Shown here: positions 33,096-44,675 of the stretch, piece by piece
Numbering within the stretch: the first letter of the stretch is position 1
How the letters are laid out: every line of letters begins with the position of its first letter
Source of the DNA: Hanleya hanleyi
Lineage: Eukaryota > Mollusca > Polyplacophora > Lepidopleurida > Hanleyidae
Reading direction: 5' to 3'
DNA: 64,000 bases
NCBI GenBank assembly: GCA_036873755.1
Contig: JAVTVY010020328.1
Coordinates: forward strand, 18,050-82,049
Made by a program: the position numbers and the translations under genes
Notes under the pieces: model-generated
What the model was told of the DNA's origin: nothing
The model's input: the letters and a program-made list of their open reading frames with translations, nothing else
Database searches by the model: none

Positions 33096-33597
33096 TAATA
33101 GTTGCTACGCTAATGACTCACCAGCGGTGACATCTGGGGAGGTTAATAGTACCCACTGTCAATTAGAGACTGCATGCTATATAAATTCTCTCACGGTAGC
33201 ACATACGGCCCCAAGTCATCTCTCGAGTACACACTTAAATCATATCAAATCCTACTTCGTATCTCCTGTGAAGTTAGTCACACTGCCATGTGGTTTCACA
33301 GGCGGATTTTTTTTTTTCAAGATTAGAGGCAATATTTTGACATTATGTACAGGGCCAGTATGATCAGGAACTCATCTACCCGCAGACAGAAAGCGATGAA
33401 CTTCCAATGTCCAGTATTATTTTTATTTTTCTTATCGCCTTCCTTGAAAAAAAAAAAAAAAAAAAAAATTCTGCCATCAAACAAAAGATAGTGCCACGGC
33501 ACTGTAGCTCATCTGGCTGTAACTGGAGAAAATAGCTGTAAGAAATTTTTACTAAAGAACTGCAACAGATGAGTTTCTAACTTGTGTTGTCCCCCCT

Positions 33598-34206
33598 ACC
33601 GAACACTAAATGATCCATGTAGTAATTTCCTGAGATTTCCTGATAACAAAGTTTCATCGGAAATTCAAGACGCACCCATATTGGATTTTCGAAATGGACC
33701 AAAAAAGGTATCTTGCACAACTGGACCACAAGGGGAACCTGTGTACCTAATTTGACAAAGATCCATGCAGTAATTTCCTGAGAATTCACGATAACAAAAT
33801 TTCACGAGGAAATTCAAGATGGCCGCCTGGTGGCCATATTGGATTTTCGAATCGTACCAGAAAAGGTAACTTGCACAACTAGACCCCAAGGGGAACCTGT
33901 GTACCCAATTTGAGAAAGATCCATGCAGTACTTCCTGAGAAATCACGATAACAATGTTTCATGGGGAAATTCAAGATGGCCGCCTGGTGGCCATATTCGA
34001 TATTCGATTTTCGAATCAAAGCAGAAAAAGAATCTTGCACAACTAGACCCCAAGGGGAACCTGTGTACCAAATTTGAGAAAGATCATGCAGTAGTTCCTG
34101 AGAATCGCGATAACAATGTTTCATCGGGAAATCCAAGATGACCACCTGGTGGCCATATTGGATTTTTGAATCAGACCACAAAAGTCATCTTGCACAACTA
34201 GACCCC
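33598..34206 (+). repeat. Satellite of about 155 bp, four units (array 1)
   Basis: Units share ATTGGATTTTCGAA, CTTGCACAACTAGACCCC and GGGGAACCTGTGTACC, then GAGAAAGATCCATGCAGTA. The same unit forms the 36.12-37.80 kb array. The array stops abruptly at 34206 with no ACGG tract. Confidence 0.88.
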
Positions 34207-34352
34207 GAATTATCCGCGATCAACGTTTTGTGTCATGAGCTTATATCATATCAGCTGCATGTGGGTCATAGTAATCGGATACCCCCAAAACGTTCCCCCC
34301 CCCCCCGCCCGCCCCACTTGCCATCTGCATAAAAGTTTTGTGCATTTGGATG

Positions 34353-34480
34353 GAGTGAGTGAATATGATCCAACATAGCTTTCAACAATATTTCAGTCAT
34401 TCCTCTTTACACTCGGAAACCCCACAGGTCCCCCAGTTAGTCTCCTAGCTCTTACCACATGCGGCACATACAGCCCTGGG
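34353..34480 (-). mobile_element. SINE-B fragment
   Basis: GAGTGAGTGAATATGATC, CTTTCAACAATATTTCAG, CGGAAACCCCACAGG and CCCAGTTAGTC match the SINE-B copies, with an internal deletion. The 5' part is missing. Confidence 0.6.
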
Positions 34481-35817
34481 CAGGTCAACTCCTTTGCACA
34501 ACAATTATAAAACGTAACCTTACATGAAGTAAATAATAAATGTGTCTGTATATCACATCTGGATACATTAACATTACAGTATGGAGGCTAAATACATGTA
34601 CTGTATGTTCATCATTCCATGTAGTCTGTTCATCATTTATAAAATACATGTCAGGAAGATATACATATTTACATGCACTTGCATGTACTGTTCCCAAATT
34701 TTCCGAGTAATCAGAACAATACTCATTAGTTTAAATGGCTCTGGACTACAGGATCTACAAGTCTTTCTTGAAGGATCATGCAACTAAGATATTGGCGGCG
34801 ACTCCTCTCTTCCATCGCATTGAAAACTTGAAAAGCTTCTTATAGTCGTGCTAATGGTGTTTTTATTCAGAATATATGTATCTTTGCATATACATGCACA
34901 ATTTCCATAAAAGCTACGGCCCTTCGTTTATAGCTTTGCCATACGTCAGCCATCTTGGACACGAAAACGTCTTCTGGCACTCTCCAGTCACCACGCATGG
35001 CTGCTCTGACCTATGACTGCGCGGGTGTAGCCTAACGAGAGATCCTGAAGGATCTTGGCGCCCACCATTGTCCGATAATTGTAAGCTAATGACTAGAGGA
35101 TCTTTTTGTCCATTGTTACTAAGAACAAACGATTGACTTGTAATTTTGTTTACAGAATTTCGAATCTGAGCGAAAAGGATCAGAAAAGGCCACTGAAAAA
35201 CACCAAGATATAATCTAAGTTTCAGGAGTTTCGAGATTTCTAGAAACTGTACTTATGTCGGTTGTTATAATATTAGAGAAATGAGCAAAGTTAGTCTGAA
35301 AGTGAATGTACATGTACGGAGGATTCTTCGCCTTTGTTTCGTAGTATTTTTTTTATTTATTTTTTTGCACATGTCATCATTGGGTACTGGAAGCGAAGAC
35401 CAATCTTCAATACTTAAGACCAATACTTAAGATTTTATAATTAAGAACGAATGCTAATTCGGTTCTGTTTATACGGCTATTTTGAGATCTCTCTTTTAAG
35501 ATACCATGCTCGAAAATAGTAAGATGGTACACTACTTAATACTGAAGGGATCCGGTCCGTGCAGTAATGTTGAAACTTCGAAAGTGCCTGAATCATGATT
35601 ATCTCCCTTGGATCGAAACATGCAGTCGTCTACAGTTGTCGAGTTGTGATTGACGTCCCTTCATGTAGCCGACCCGCCGGCAGACGGAAGGGTGGAGCAG
35701 TTCACTTGCTACTGCATGGACTAAAGAAAGCTGATTTAAAATTTGAAGAAATACATTTTAATTCCGATTTATTTGAACTCCTTGATATGGAAGGTGAAGG
35801 TATGGATATTCTCTATA

Positions 35818-36026
35818 CGGTAATTCAATCACAGGAAGTTCACTTTTCAACTCTGTTATTCAAACACAGAGAAAAAGTAACATTCCCATTCTCCATTCAA
35901 ATTGAAGAAAAGTCATATAATGACAAAATGTGACACTTTGTGGCTGGTACATGTACCATCAAGAATATTTCCAGATATGTCATTTTTGCTGCACTTCTGG
36001 TGATCGAATTATTAGGGGAATTACCG
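35818..36026. mobile_element. M1 MITE copy (TA TSD)
   Basis: It starts CGGTAATTCAATCACAGGAA and ends GAATTATTAGGGGAATTACC plus G, flanked by TA. It is about 210 bp, without coding content, and shares its whole length with 39.40 and 56.54 kb. Confidence 0.8.
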
Positions 36027-36118
36027 TAGTCAATATATAGAATATGCCCCACCGTTTGATCCGCCGACTCTTGTGATGGAACGTCACAACTCGAGAATAC
36101 CGAATTAATTTGAAGCGT

Positions 36119-37850
36119 AACTTGGATTTTCGAATCGGACCAAAAAAGGTATCTTGCACAACTAGACCATACGGGGAACCTGTGTACCAAATTTGAGAAA
36201 GATCCATGCAGTACTTCCTGAGAAATCACAATAACAAATTTGCATGGGAAAATCCAAGATGGCCGCCTGTTGGCCATATTGAATTTTCGAATCGGACCAG
36301 AAAAGGTATCTTGCACAACTAGACGACAAGGTGAACCTGTGTACCAAATTTAACAAAGATCCATGCAGTAGTTCCCGAGAAATCGCAATAACAAAGTTTC
36401 ATGGGGAAATCCAAGGTGGCCGCCTGATGGACATACTGGATTTTGGAATCGGACCAGAAAAGTTATCTTGCACAATTGAACCTGTGTATCAAATGTGAGA
36501 ACGATCCAGGCAGTACTTCCTGAGAAATCATGATAAAAAAATTTCATGGGGAAGTCTAAGATGGCCGCCATATTGGATTTTCGATTCGGACCGAAAAAGG
36601 CATCTTGCATATCAAGACCCTAAGGGGAACCTGTGTACCAAAATTGAGAAAGATCCATGGAGTAGTTCCTGAGAAACGATGATAAAGTTTCATGGGAAAA
36701 TCCAAGATGCCTGCCTGGTGGCCATACTGGATTTTCAAATCGTACCAGGAAAGGTATCTTGCACAACTACATCCCAAGGGGAACTCGTGTACCAAATTTG
36801 AGAAAGATCCATGCAGTAGTTCCTGAGAAATCGCGATAACAAGGTTTCATGGGGTAATTCAAGATGGCTGCCTGGCGGCCATATTGGATTTTCGAATCGG
36901 ACCAAAAAAAGGTATCTTGCACAACTAGACCCCAAGGGGAACCTGTGTACCAAATTTGAGAAAGACCCATGCAGTAGTTCCTGAGGAATCGCGATAACAA
37001 GGTTTCATGGGGGAAATCCAAGATGGCTGCCTGGTGGCCATATTGGATTTTCGAATCGGACCAGAAAAGGTATCTTGCACAACTAGACCCCAAGGGGAAC
37101 CTGTGTACCAAATTTGAGAAAGATCCATGCAGTAGTTCCTGAGAAATCGCGATAACAAGGTTTCATGGGGAAATCCAAGATGGCTGCCTGGTGGCCATAT
37201 TGGATTTTCGGATCGGACCAAAAAAGGTTCTTGCACAACTAGACCCCAAGGGGAACCTGTGTACCAAATTTGAGAAAGATCCATGCAGTAGTTCCGGAGA
37301 AATCGCGATAACAAGGTTTCATCGGGAAATCCAAGATGGCTGCCTGGTGGCCATATTGGATTTTCGAATCAGACCGAAAAGGGTTTCCTGCACAACTAGG
37401 CCCCAAGGGGAACCTGTGTACCAAATTTGAGAAAGATCCATGCAGTAGTTCCTGAGAAATCGTGATAACAAGGTTTCATGGGGAAATCCAAGATGGCTGC
37501 CTGGTGGCCATATTGGATTTTCGGATCAGACCAAAAAAGGTTTCTTGCACAACTAGACCCCAAGGGGAACCTGTGTACCAAATTTGGGAAAGATCCATGC
37601 AGTAGTTCCCGAGAAATCACGATAACAAGGTTTCATGGGGAAATCCAAGATGGCTGCCTGGTGGCCATATTGGATTTTCGGATCGGACCAAAAAAGGTTT
37701 CTTGCACAACTAGACCCCAAGGGGAACCTGTGTACCAAATTTCAGAAAGATCCGTGCAGTAGTTCCTGAGAAATCGCGATAACAAGAATTGTTTACGGAC
37801 GGACGGACTGACTGACTGACGGACTGACGGACGACGGACCACGGACGAAA
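36119..37850 (+). repeat. Satellite of 155-158 bp, about 11 units, ending in ACGG microsatellite (array 2)
   Basis: It is the same unit as array 1, more uniform toward the right (for example CTTGCACAACTAGACCCC at 36916, 37074 and 37230). It ends at about 37796 and passes into ACGGACGGACGGACTGACTG and variants, then AAAAGTGATGGTGGGCTAAA. This order (core, ACGG tract, short tail) is pearl-like. Several long antisense reading frames cross the units. They come from the repeat and are not genes. Confidence 0.88.
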
Positions 37851-37859
37851 AGTGATGGT

Positions 37860-39396
37860 GGGCTAAAAATGCGGGATTATGGTGAGATTTCTTGGAGTGT
37901 TTTGCTTTCTTTTTCACTTTCAATTGAAATCAAAACATCACACAGCAGGGTTGAATAAAATACCATTATATCGAGTCTGTTTGATAAAGAAGACTGACTG
38001 GTAAATGAGCGTTGTAAGATGATGTTATGGTTCTGGGCTACATGAATAATTGAATTCTGGTAGGGGTGTCCTGACAAATGGGAGACAACCCTGTTCTGAG
38101 GTTGGTACATGCACTTGCATACATATCTCAGCATTAATGCTTGAAAGTTGAGTATCAGTCAGGTAATTCACCGAATGGGAATTTGTAGATGGGCCCTTAC
38201 TTTCTTCACAAATCGAATGACTCCTTAACCATATTTCCTAGTGGGGTTCTAAATTACCATAGCAATGGAGCTTTAAACTAATTGTGCTGCGGCCAGAAAG
38301 CTGATACGTGTCCATAGTGTTGGCCTCACGCCCACTGACTCCAGCCATCGGCCAAACAACGCATTATCAGTCTCATGGTGCATCATCATGTTTGTTTATT
38401 AAGAAGCGAGTAAATATTTACTCTGCTCTAAGAGTAGTATATACATTTAATATCCAACCGCTACTGTAAATAGGGAACTGGTAGAGTACATAATATATCA
38501 TATATTTTAACTCTCCCCAGAGAAGTACTGATCAATGATATAATGGGGAAAGCAGCCCAAGATGGTATCAGCCATGCATGGCCATGATGGTAGTACCCTA
38601 GGGCAGAGACTAAAAACATCGCAATATCATATTTTGCAATAACATTCTATAATCCTGTCCCAGGTGTGCAGTGCAAGTAGTACATGTAAGTTTTAGCATA
38701 CACAATGTTCAGCGTTGTTCGATAGTCTACAAGCACAGTAGCTAAATAAACCAAAATACACATGTAAATATTACTTTACCATGTGTAATTGTCACTGCAT
38801 GATCGCAGTATATTCTCCGACGAAGATGATCGTGACGCACTCAATTATTTCCACAGATGGGTTATTTGTACGGCACAATACATGTACGGTAAACATGATG
38901 CTGTACGGTTAAAGCTTCAACAATTGATTCGTTCACCAGTCATGTTGCTACCATAATCCCATATATTAACACTTTTACGCTTGTCTTGGACCACAATATA
39001 ATATTAGATCATTCTGCGTCTAAATTTACACCTCATTTACATTCTCAAACTCTGACTTTCCATCATTCTCTCGGAAATTTGCGAAAATGAGGCATGAGTA
39101 GGCCTACATGAAATCTCTGAAAAGTCAGGGTACCTACTTATATAAGTTATAAAATTATCTTCACTGGTCGCAAAATAAGGATATTTCCTTTCCTATTGGA
39201 TTATCTCCCTTTCCTAGGTTAAGACATAGGGATTTCTTTTAAACGCTTTCTAGCCGAGAATTTTGCACAGCACCATCGATCCAATTTGATAAATTTTGAT
39301 AGACATTGTAATTATCTGCAAACAGTTAGAATATATGAAAAAAGTTAAATACCATCTATATGAATTTTTCTTGAATATGCTTAAAAACTAGGGCTA
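37860..39396. other. No gene seen
   Basis: AT-rich sequence with ACATGTA words and no reading frame, repeat or RNA that I could support. Confidence 0.5.
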
Positions 39397-39616
39397 CGGT
39401 AATTCCCCTAATAATTCGATCACAGGAAGTGCAGCAAAAATGGCTTATATATGGAAATATTCTTCATGACATCAGCTACAAAGAGTCAAATTTTTTCATT
39501 ATATGAATTTTCTTCAGTTTGAAAGAAGAATGATACTGTTACTTTTTCTCTGTGTTCGAATAACAGAATTGAAACGTGAACTTCCTGTCATTGAATTATT
39601 ACTAGGGGAATTACCG
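39397..39616. mobile_element. M1 MITE copy (TA TSD)
   Basis: CGGTAATTCCCCTAATAATT and its complement lie at the two ends, flanked by TA at 39395-39396 and 39617-39618. It is the best preserved M1 copy in the window. Confidence 0.85.
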
Positions 39617-40082
39617 TATTCCCCGTTTTCTGGGCTATCAAATTGAGCATGGGTCTACTTAACGTTGCCTACAGCTGAAAAATGCATACCAACCTATATT
39701 TTTTTTCTTTGATTTTCATCATATTACACAATTATGAATGCAACAACACACATTATTCAAAAGTTAATTACTTTGATTCACCACCAGTGGACATCCTTAA
39801 TTTAGTTCAACCCCATCACTATGTTTAACAACCTTCATGCCTTCAAGTGCAAGTAAAACATTCACAAAACTTACATACATGTAAACAGGAGATTATAACT
39901 AAGATATGTGAAGTGACTATACGAAGTCTTACATGTGTTTATATCATTGCATCCCAGATTTTCCCCTCGATTATATATATTTTTCTTAGAAAGCCATTGA
40001 GGTCGGTTAAAGAGGTACTTAAGCCCACACTCGTTTTTGAAGAACTGCACTCATGTTTTATTCACTGTCAAAATTGACATTA

Positions 40083-41563
40083 CGGTATTTCCCCAAATAA
40101 TTCAATCACAGGTAGTTCTTTTCAACTCTAGCTGTTAATATTGAAACAAAGAGAATACGAAGCTGCGCATCTGAAAACCCCTCGGCTCTGGGCGCCAGCC
40201 ATTCATAATGTATTCAATTTGAAGCAAGACTTCAGGAACACCAAGCAGTCAAGTGACAAATATACAGATTATGAAAAAATTTGCCATTAGAAATGGCCTC
40301 TAATGTTTATGTCCAATCAGAGAAGTCGGTATTCATTACATGTACATAAGTCTGTTGATGCATCGATGATGTATACCAAATTTTGTCATAGAGCATTTGA
40401 AAATTATCAGAGATAGAGATCATTAATGATTTCGCATAAATTAAAGATGGCCGCCCATCCTTCCCACCACTCAGAGAAACTGATGTGGTTATTCATTGCA
40501 AGTGTCTTGATACATGGATGCTGTATACCAAGTTTCATATAGAACACTGAAATGCTATCAAAGATATATATCATCAAAGATTTTGCATAAATTAAAGATG
40601 GCCACCAAGGTTTCCGCCCAATCAGAAACACCAGAACTGCCATTTATCGTAAGTCTATTGATGCATCGATGATATATGCCAAATTTTACATCGAGCACTC
40701 GAACGGTATCAGAGATAGAGATCATTAATGATTTCGCATAAATTAAAGATGGCCGCCCATCCTTCCTGCCACTCTGAGGAACTGATGTGGTTATACATTG
40801 CAGGTCTCTTGATACATCGATGTTGTATACCAAGTTTCGTATAGAACACTTGAATGGTATCAAAGATATATATCATTAAAGATTTTGCATAAATTAAAGA
40901 TGGCCGCCAAGGTTTCCACCGAATCAGGGAAACTGGTTTGGTCATTCTTTGAAGTTTCTTGATGCATCGATGATCTATACCAAGTTCACACACGGAACAG
41001 TGAAATGGTACCTAAGATACACAAGATTAATGATTTCGCATAAATTAAATATGGCCGCCAAAGTTTTCAACCAATCAGGTCCAGATTCAATAGGGTTCTG
41101 GGTCATGAGCATATGGATGTGCAGTGCAAGTTTGGTGTGCCTAGGGTAAGTCGTTTCTAAAGATATCTTGGTAACGAGAAAGCTGTGATGGTTTCGTTAA
41201 ATTACAGATGGCCGCCAAAGTTTCCAACCAATCAGGTCCAGATTCAATAGGGTTCTGCGTCACGCGCATACGGATGTGCACTGCAAGTTTGGTGTGCCTA
41301 GGGTAAGTCGTTCTGAAGATATCTTGGTAACGAGAAAGGTGTGACGGATGGACGGACAGACAGACGTACATGACGACGACAATACCCTTCGGCCAAATTT
41401 TGGCCGAGGGGTAAAAACTACATTCACATTCTTCATTCAAATTGAAGAAAAGTCAAATAATGACAAAATGTGACACTTTGTAGCTGGTGCCATGAAGAAT
41501 AGTGCCAAATATAAGCCATTTTTGATGCCCTTCCAGTGATCAAATTATTAGGGGGAATTACAG
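40083..41563. mobile_element. M1 MITE copy split by a pearl-like insertion
   Basis: The left part is CGGTATTTCCCCAAATAATT to AAACAAAGAGAA. The right part runs from ACATTCTTCATTCAAATTGA to GGGGGAATTACAG. They are flanked by TA. The two halves join to one normal M1 once 40156-41414 is removed. Confidence 0.82.
40156..41414 (+). mobile_element. Pearl/Helentron-like element, copy 2
   Basis: The left end is TACGAAGCTGCGCATC then CCCCTCGGCTCTG, matching copy 1 at 19.25 kb. Six units of about 152 bp follow (GATGGCCGCC near 40446, 40597, 40749, 40901, 41052 and 41207). The right end is GACGGATGGACGGACAGAC, ACGACGACAATACCC and a hairpin CTTCGGCCAA/TTGGCCGAGG then GGTAAAA. The host M1 sequence shows that both ends are real and that there is no clear target duplication, which fits rolling-circle type insertion at A-rich DNA. 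Confidence 0.85.
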
Positions 41564-43394
41564 TAATTATAATATAAGCTATGAAATTTGCTGATGAAAT
41601 GTTGATGTAACAATTATGGCCAAATCCAATCTTCCGAGATTAACCTTGCCACGTTTGCATTAGAATATCATTTTTTTTCTTTCGTTCTGGTCAACTTTTT
41701 GTTGCATGTCCTCCTGTAAACATTTTGTGGTCAAACGGGCACCACAACTTATAACTTCTTGTAAGTTATTGCCACATCTTCTGCAAGATGGCCCCCTGAA
41801 AGATGAATATTGCGATAATTTGTAGGAAGGTTGGGCAACTGAGTTGACCTAGAATATAGAGGTTGATTTTTCTCATAGATATCAAGAACTGTGATGTGTC
41901 GCCAATGATGTCCCCTGACTCTTCTCCCTGAATATATTCTTCTAGTTCCATTTTTCATCTTTGAACTGGTAAGCTTATAAATATACATATACATAGATCT
42001 TTCATACATCATTTTCAAATACGCTCCAATAAACATGTTCAATGGACACAGCAGTTGTACATGTACAATGTACATTTTACATATAAAGATATTATGGATA
42101 TTTGGAGATGGCCCCGAAATACCCAATGCAATTATTTGCCAATGTAGACTAAGCCATTTATATCAATTGTTACACATCTCTAGATAGATCTCCTTAATGG
42201 TATTTCTGTGGGAATCAGTGAGGACTTCTCTTGCAAATCGACAGGTCTCGACTGATCTCAGTTCAGGCTTGGCATTTAAGCGCCGTCGAGGGTAGATATC
42301 GGAGTTTCTAACACAAAACATGGGACAAGTCGAGCCTGGTAAATTAAGTGGACCTGAATCAATATCATGTATCTATTATTGAGAGAAGCTTTGTACATGG
42401 CCGACCGTGTTACCTATATTTGCGTATACCACCCTGCAGCCTAGATCTGTCAAGACGCGAACTATCTACTGATAATGGGTGAAAGCCCACATGGCGCTAC
42501 GACTAACAGGATTCCGATGTTGGCTAATCGAACCTGGGGAGTTCAAAAGCCCAATGTATCGGAGGTATATCCTCAGACACAAGGACAGGCAAAGATGGGT
42601 CCGATTACCAGACAAGCGACATCAAGAGCTACAATGTACATGTAAATGTCAACTGACATGCGCTAAATTCAAACACATCAATGACATCTTCTCCCATAAA
42701 CTTGTAGGTGAAATATAGTCAGTTTGAAGTTTGATAGAAGTTGAAATTCCATATTTCAAGAAAATTCCTGGAAGATTCCAGTTGGAACTTTTATAGGTGA
42801 ACGGATTTGGTTAATTGTATACAATTGTGAGCCAATATATATCAGTTCTAATGCACAGAAACGTAGTTCTTACACTTTGGAAATGGCAATTCATGGAATC
42901 AAGCACTTTACAAGGACTCAAATTCACATTTCAAGGACCTATCGACCTAGGAAAACCCACTTATGAAACAGAGTTGCACTACATTTTTCATCTTTTTTTT
43001 TTCTAATCTTTGCTGGCCTGAACATAAAATTAAGGGCTTTCAAGAACCTGTTTCCAAAATATGAATTTTTCAAGGACTTTCAATGGAGTATTATGGAATC
43101 TCGTGGTATATATTTGCAGAACAGTCGCACAATTTTTTCACAGTGTCCATGGTGTCACATCTCATTTCCCTGATTTACCATCTTGGTTTACCTAGATTGA
43201 TACAAATATTCAGAAAGAAGTCGATAAATTGAATCTTTCGACAAATTCAACACCTGGAAGAAGCTGCCCCCAAGAAAGCAATGAAAAGCAACATGACCAT
43301 GACATCTGCAATTTGTGTGTGACTGGATGTTGTTATTAGGACTAATGAATAATAAAGTCCTTAATCCATGTACAGTTGTACTTGTAGATGTACA
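41564..43394. other. No gene seen
   Basis: Unique AT-rich DNA. TTTCAAGGAC-type words near 42.77-43.08 kb may be a decayed element with subterminal motifs, but I could not match its ends. Confidence 0.4.
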
Positions 43395-43397
43395 TTA

Positions 43398-44362
43398 GGC
43401 CTTTTTTTTTTATTGATTGGTTTACGGATCCGCCGACCTTCATTTTGCCAAAAGTGAAATAAAAATAAAATTGGATTTTCGATTTTTTTTTTATTTCTGT
43501 CATATCCGCCGATGTGTCACATTTGCTGACCTCTCTGTCGGAAGAATAAAAACATAAAATTCGCAATATTGGTCTCATTTTAATACTTGCTGTGCGTAAA
43601 ACATCTTATATAAATTCTTCACGCTCGAGTTCGCACGAGTTCAACACTCTGCAGACATCTTGGTCTTGGAGGCTGGTTACTTCCCTTGGTTACAGTGGTG
43701 GTGGTTTCCGACTTCCATGTTACCTTCGGCTGTAGTTCGGGGACCAGATATGACATCATTTCAACGGCGCAGTGTTTGAAGCCAAGATGGCGGGTTCGGC
43801 CTCGCGGTGGTTTTCACTGACTCTTAGACAGGACGCGACCGTCCTTTTCAAGGGCTTTGTCGGTCCAGTAACTGCTGGGACGGTGGGGGACTTGGTCTTG
43901 AAGGAGATCAGTGACAACGACATATCTGCCGGCCTCAGTCTGTCCAAAATAACGGCAGGAAACATGACTTGTCCTGTCAACACCCCTATTGAAGTGTTGG
44001 TTTCACGCAAAGCGACTGATATTGTCGCTTGGTTGAAGGAAACGTCCACGACTGACACTGAGAATGAACAGGGAAGACCCTTGACAGCGTTAAACGCGTA
44101 AAATGAGCTTTTATGAGCTTTTACACAAGATGGTGTTTTTGTCATTGATCTTTTGGTAAATGTCTTGTAATTATTACACTGGCTATTACCTGGATTTGAC
44201 ATATCATTTTTTTTTACCGCCCTCTCCTGTCTAAGAAGTTTGTCAGAAAGTAAAAATAAATAAAGTGTGGAGGCTTGATTTTATTTTTATTTTTTTTCCA
44301 TCCTCCGCCTTGACATTTTTGCCAGAAAAATCTGTAAACCAATTAAAAAAAAAAAAAAGGCC
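43398..44362. mobile_element. Harbinger-like element (TTA TSD) carrying a short ORF
   Basis: Inverted ends begin GGCC, a T run, ATTGGTTTAC; further in, CCGCC and TTTTGCCA words and AAATAAAAATAAAATT match on both sides. TTA is at 43395-43397 and 44363-44365. The 965 bp hold a GC-richer, promoter-like core and the ORF at 43787. No Harbinger transposase is present. Confidence 0.8.
43787..44101 (+). CDS. Uncharacterised 104-aa ORF inside a Harbinger-like element
   Basis: It starts at an ATG in a very good context (GCCAAGATGG) and is uninterrupted for 104 codons. The predicted protein opens MAGSASRWFSLTLRQDATVL and contains GFVGPVTAGTVGDLVL. It is small and soluble-looking, with no signal peptide or membrane segment. 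I do not recognise a family, and it does not look like a PIF/Harbinger transposase or Myb-like partner. AATAAATAAA-type poly(A) signals follow near 44.26 kb. It may be a captured host exon or a chance frame. Confidence 0.35.
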   Translation: MAGSASRWFSLTLRQDATVLFKGFVGPVTAGTVGDLVLKEISDNDISAGLSLSKITAGNMTCPVNTPIEVLVSRKATDIVAWLKETSTTDTENEQGRPLTALNA

Positions 44363-44675
44363 TTACACATCAATGTACATGGAGTCACATAAAAACACCC
44401 CTTAACCTGATGAAGAGCCATAATATTCAGTTATGCTGGCATGTTTTTCAAACCACAAGAGACAGAGACAGTGTAAAATTTATGATGAGCAATAAATATT
44501 TCATATATACTGTCCATTAAACCAATTATTATGGATTCACATTTTTTGTTCACTTCTTTGAGAAACTACTGACAATAGTCGAACCTGGATCCTCCAGTGG
44601 AAGACAATGCACTGATGGCATATGTACATTTGTGGGGACACTGAGGTAGGGAGGGTCCTGAAGGGTGGGTATTAA

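Noticed and set aside
35595..35933. 112-codon frame starting MIISLGSKHAVV
   Set aside because: Its last third lies inside an M1 MITE, no splice sites or homology were recognised, and its context is repeat-rich.
33577..37762. Many overlapping 60-140 codon frames in both strands
   Set aside because: They recur once per 155-bp satellite unit and shift frame between units, as expected when a repeat lacks stops. There are no start or splice signals of genes.
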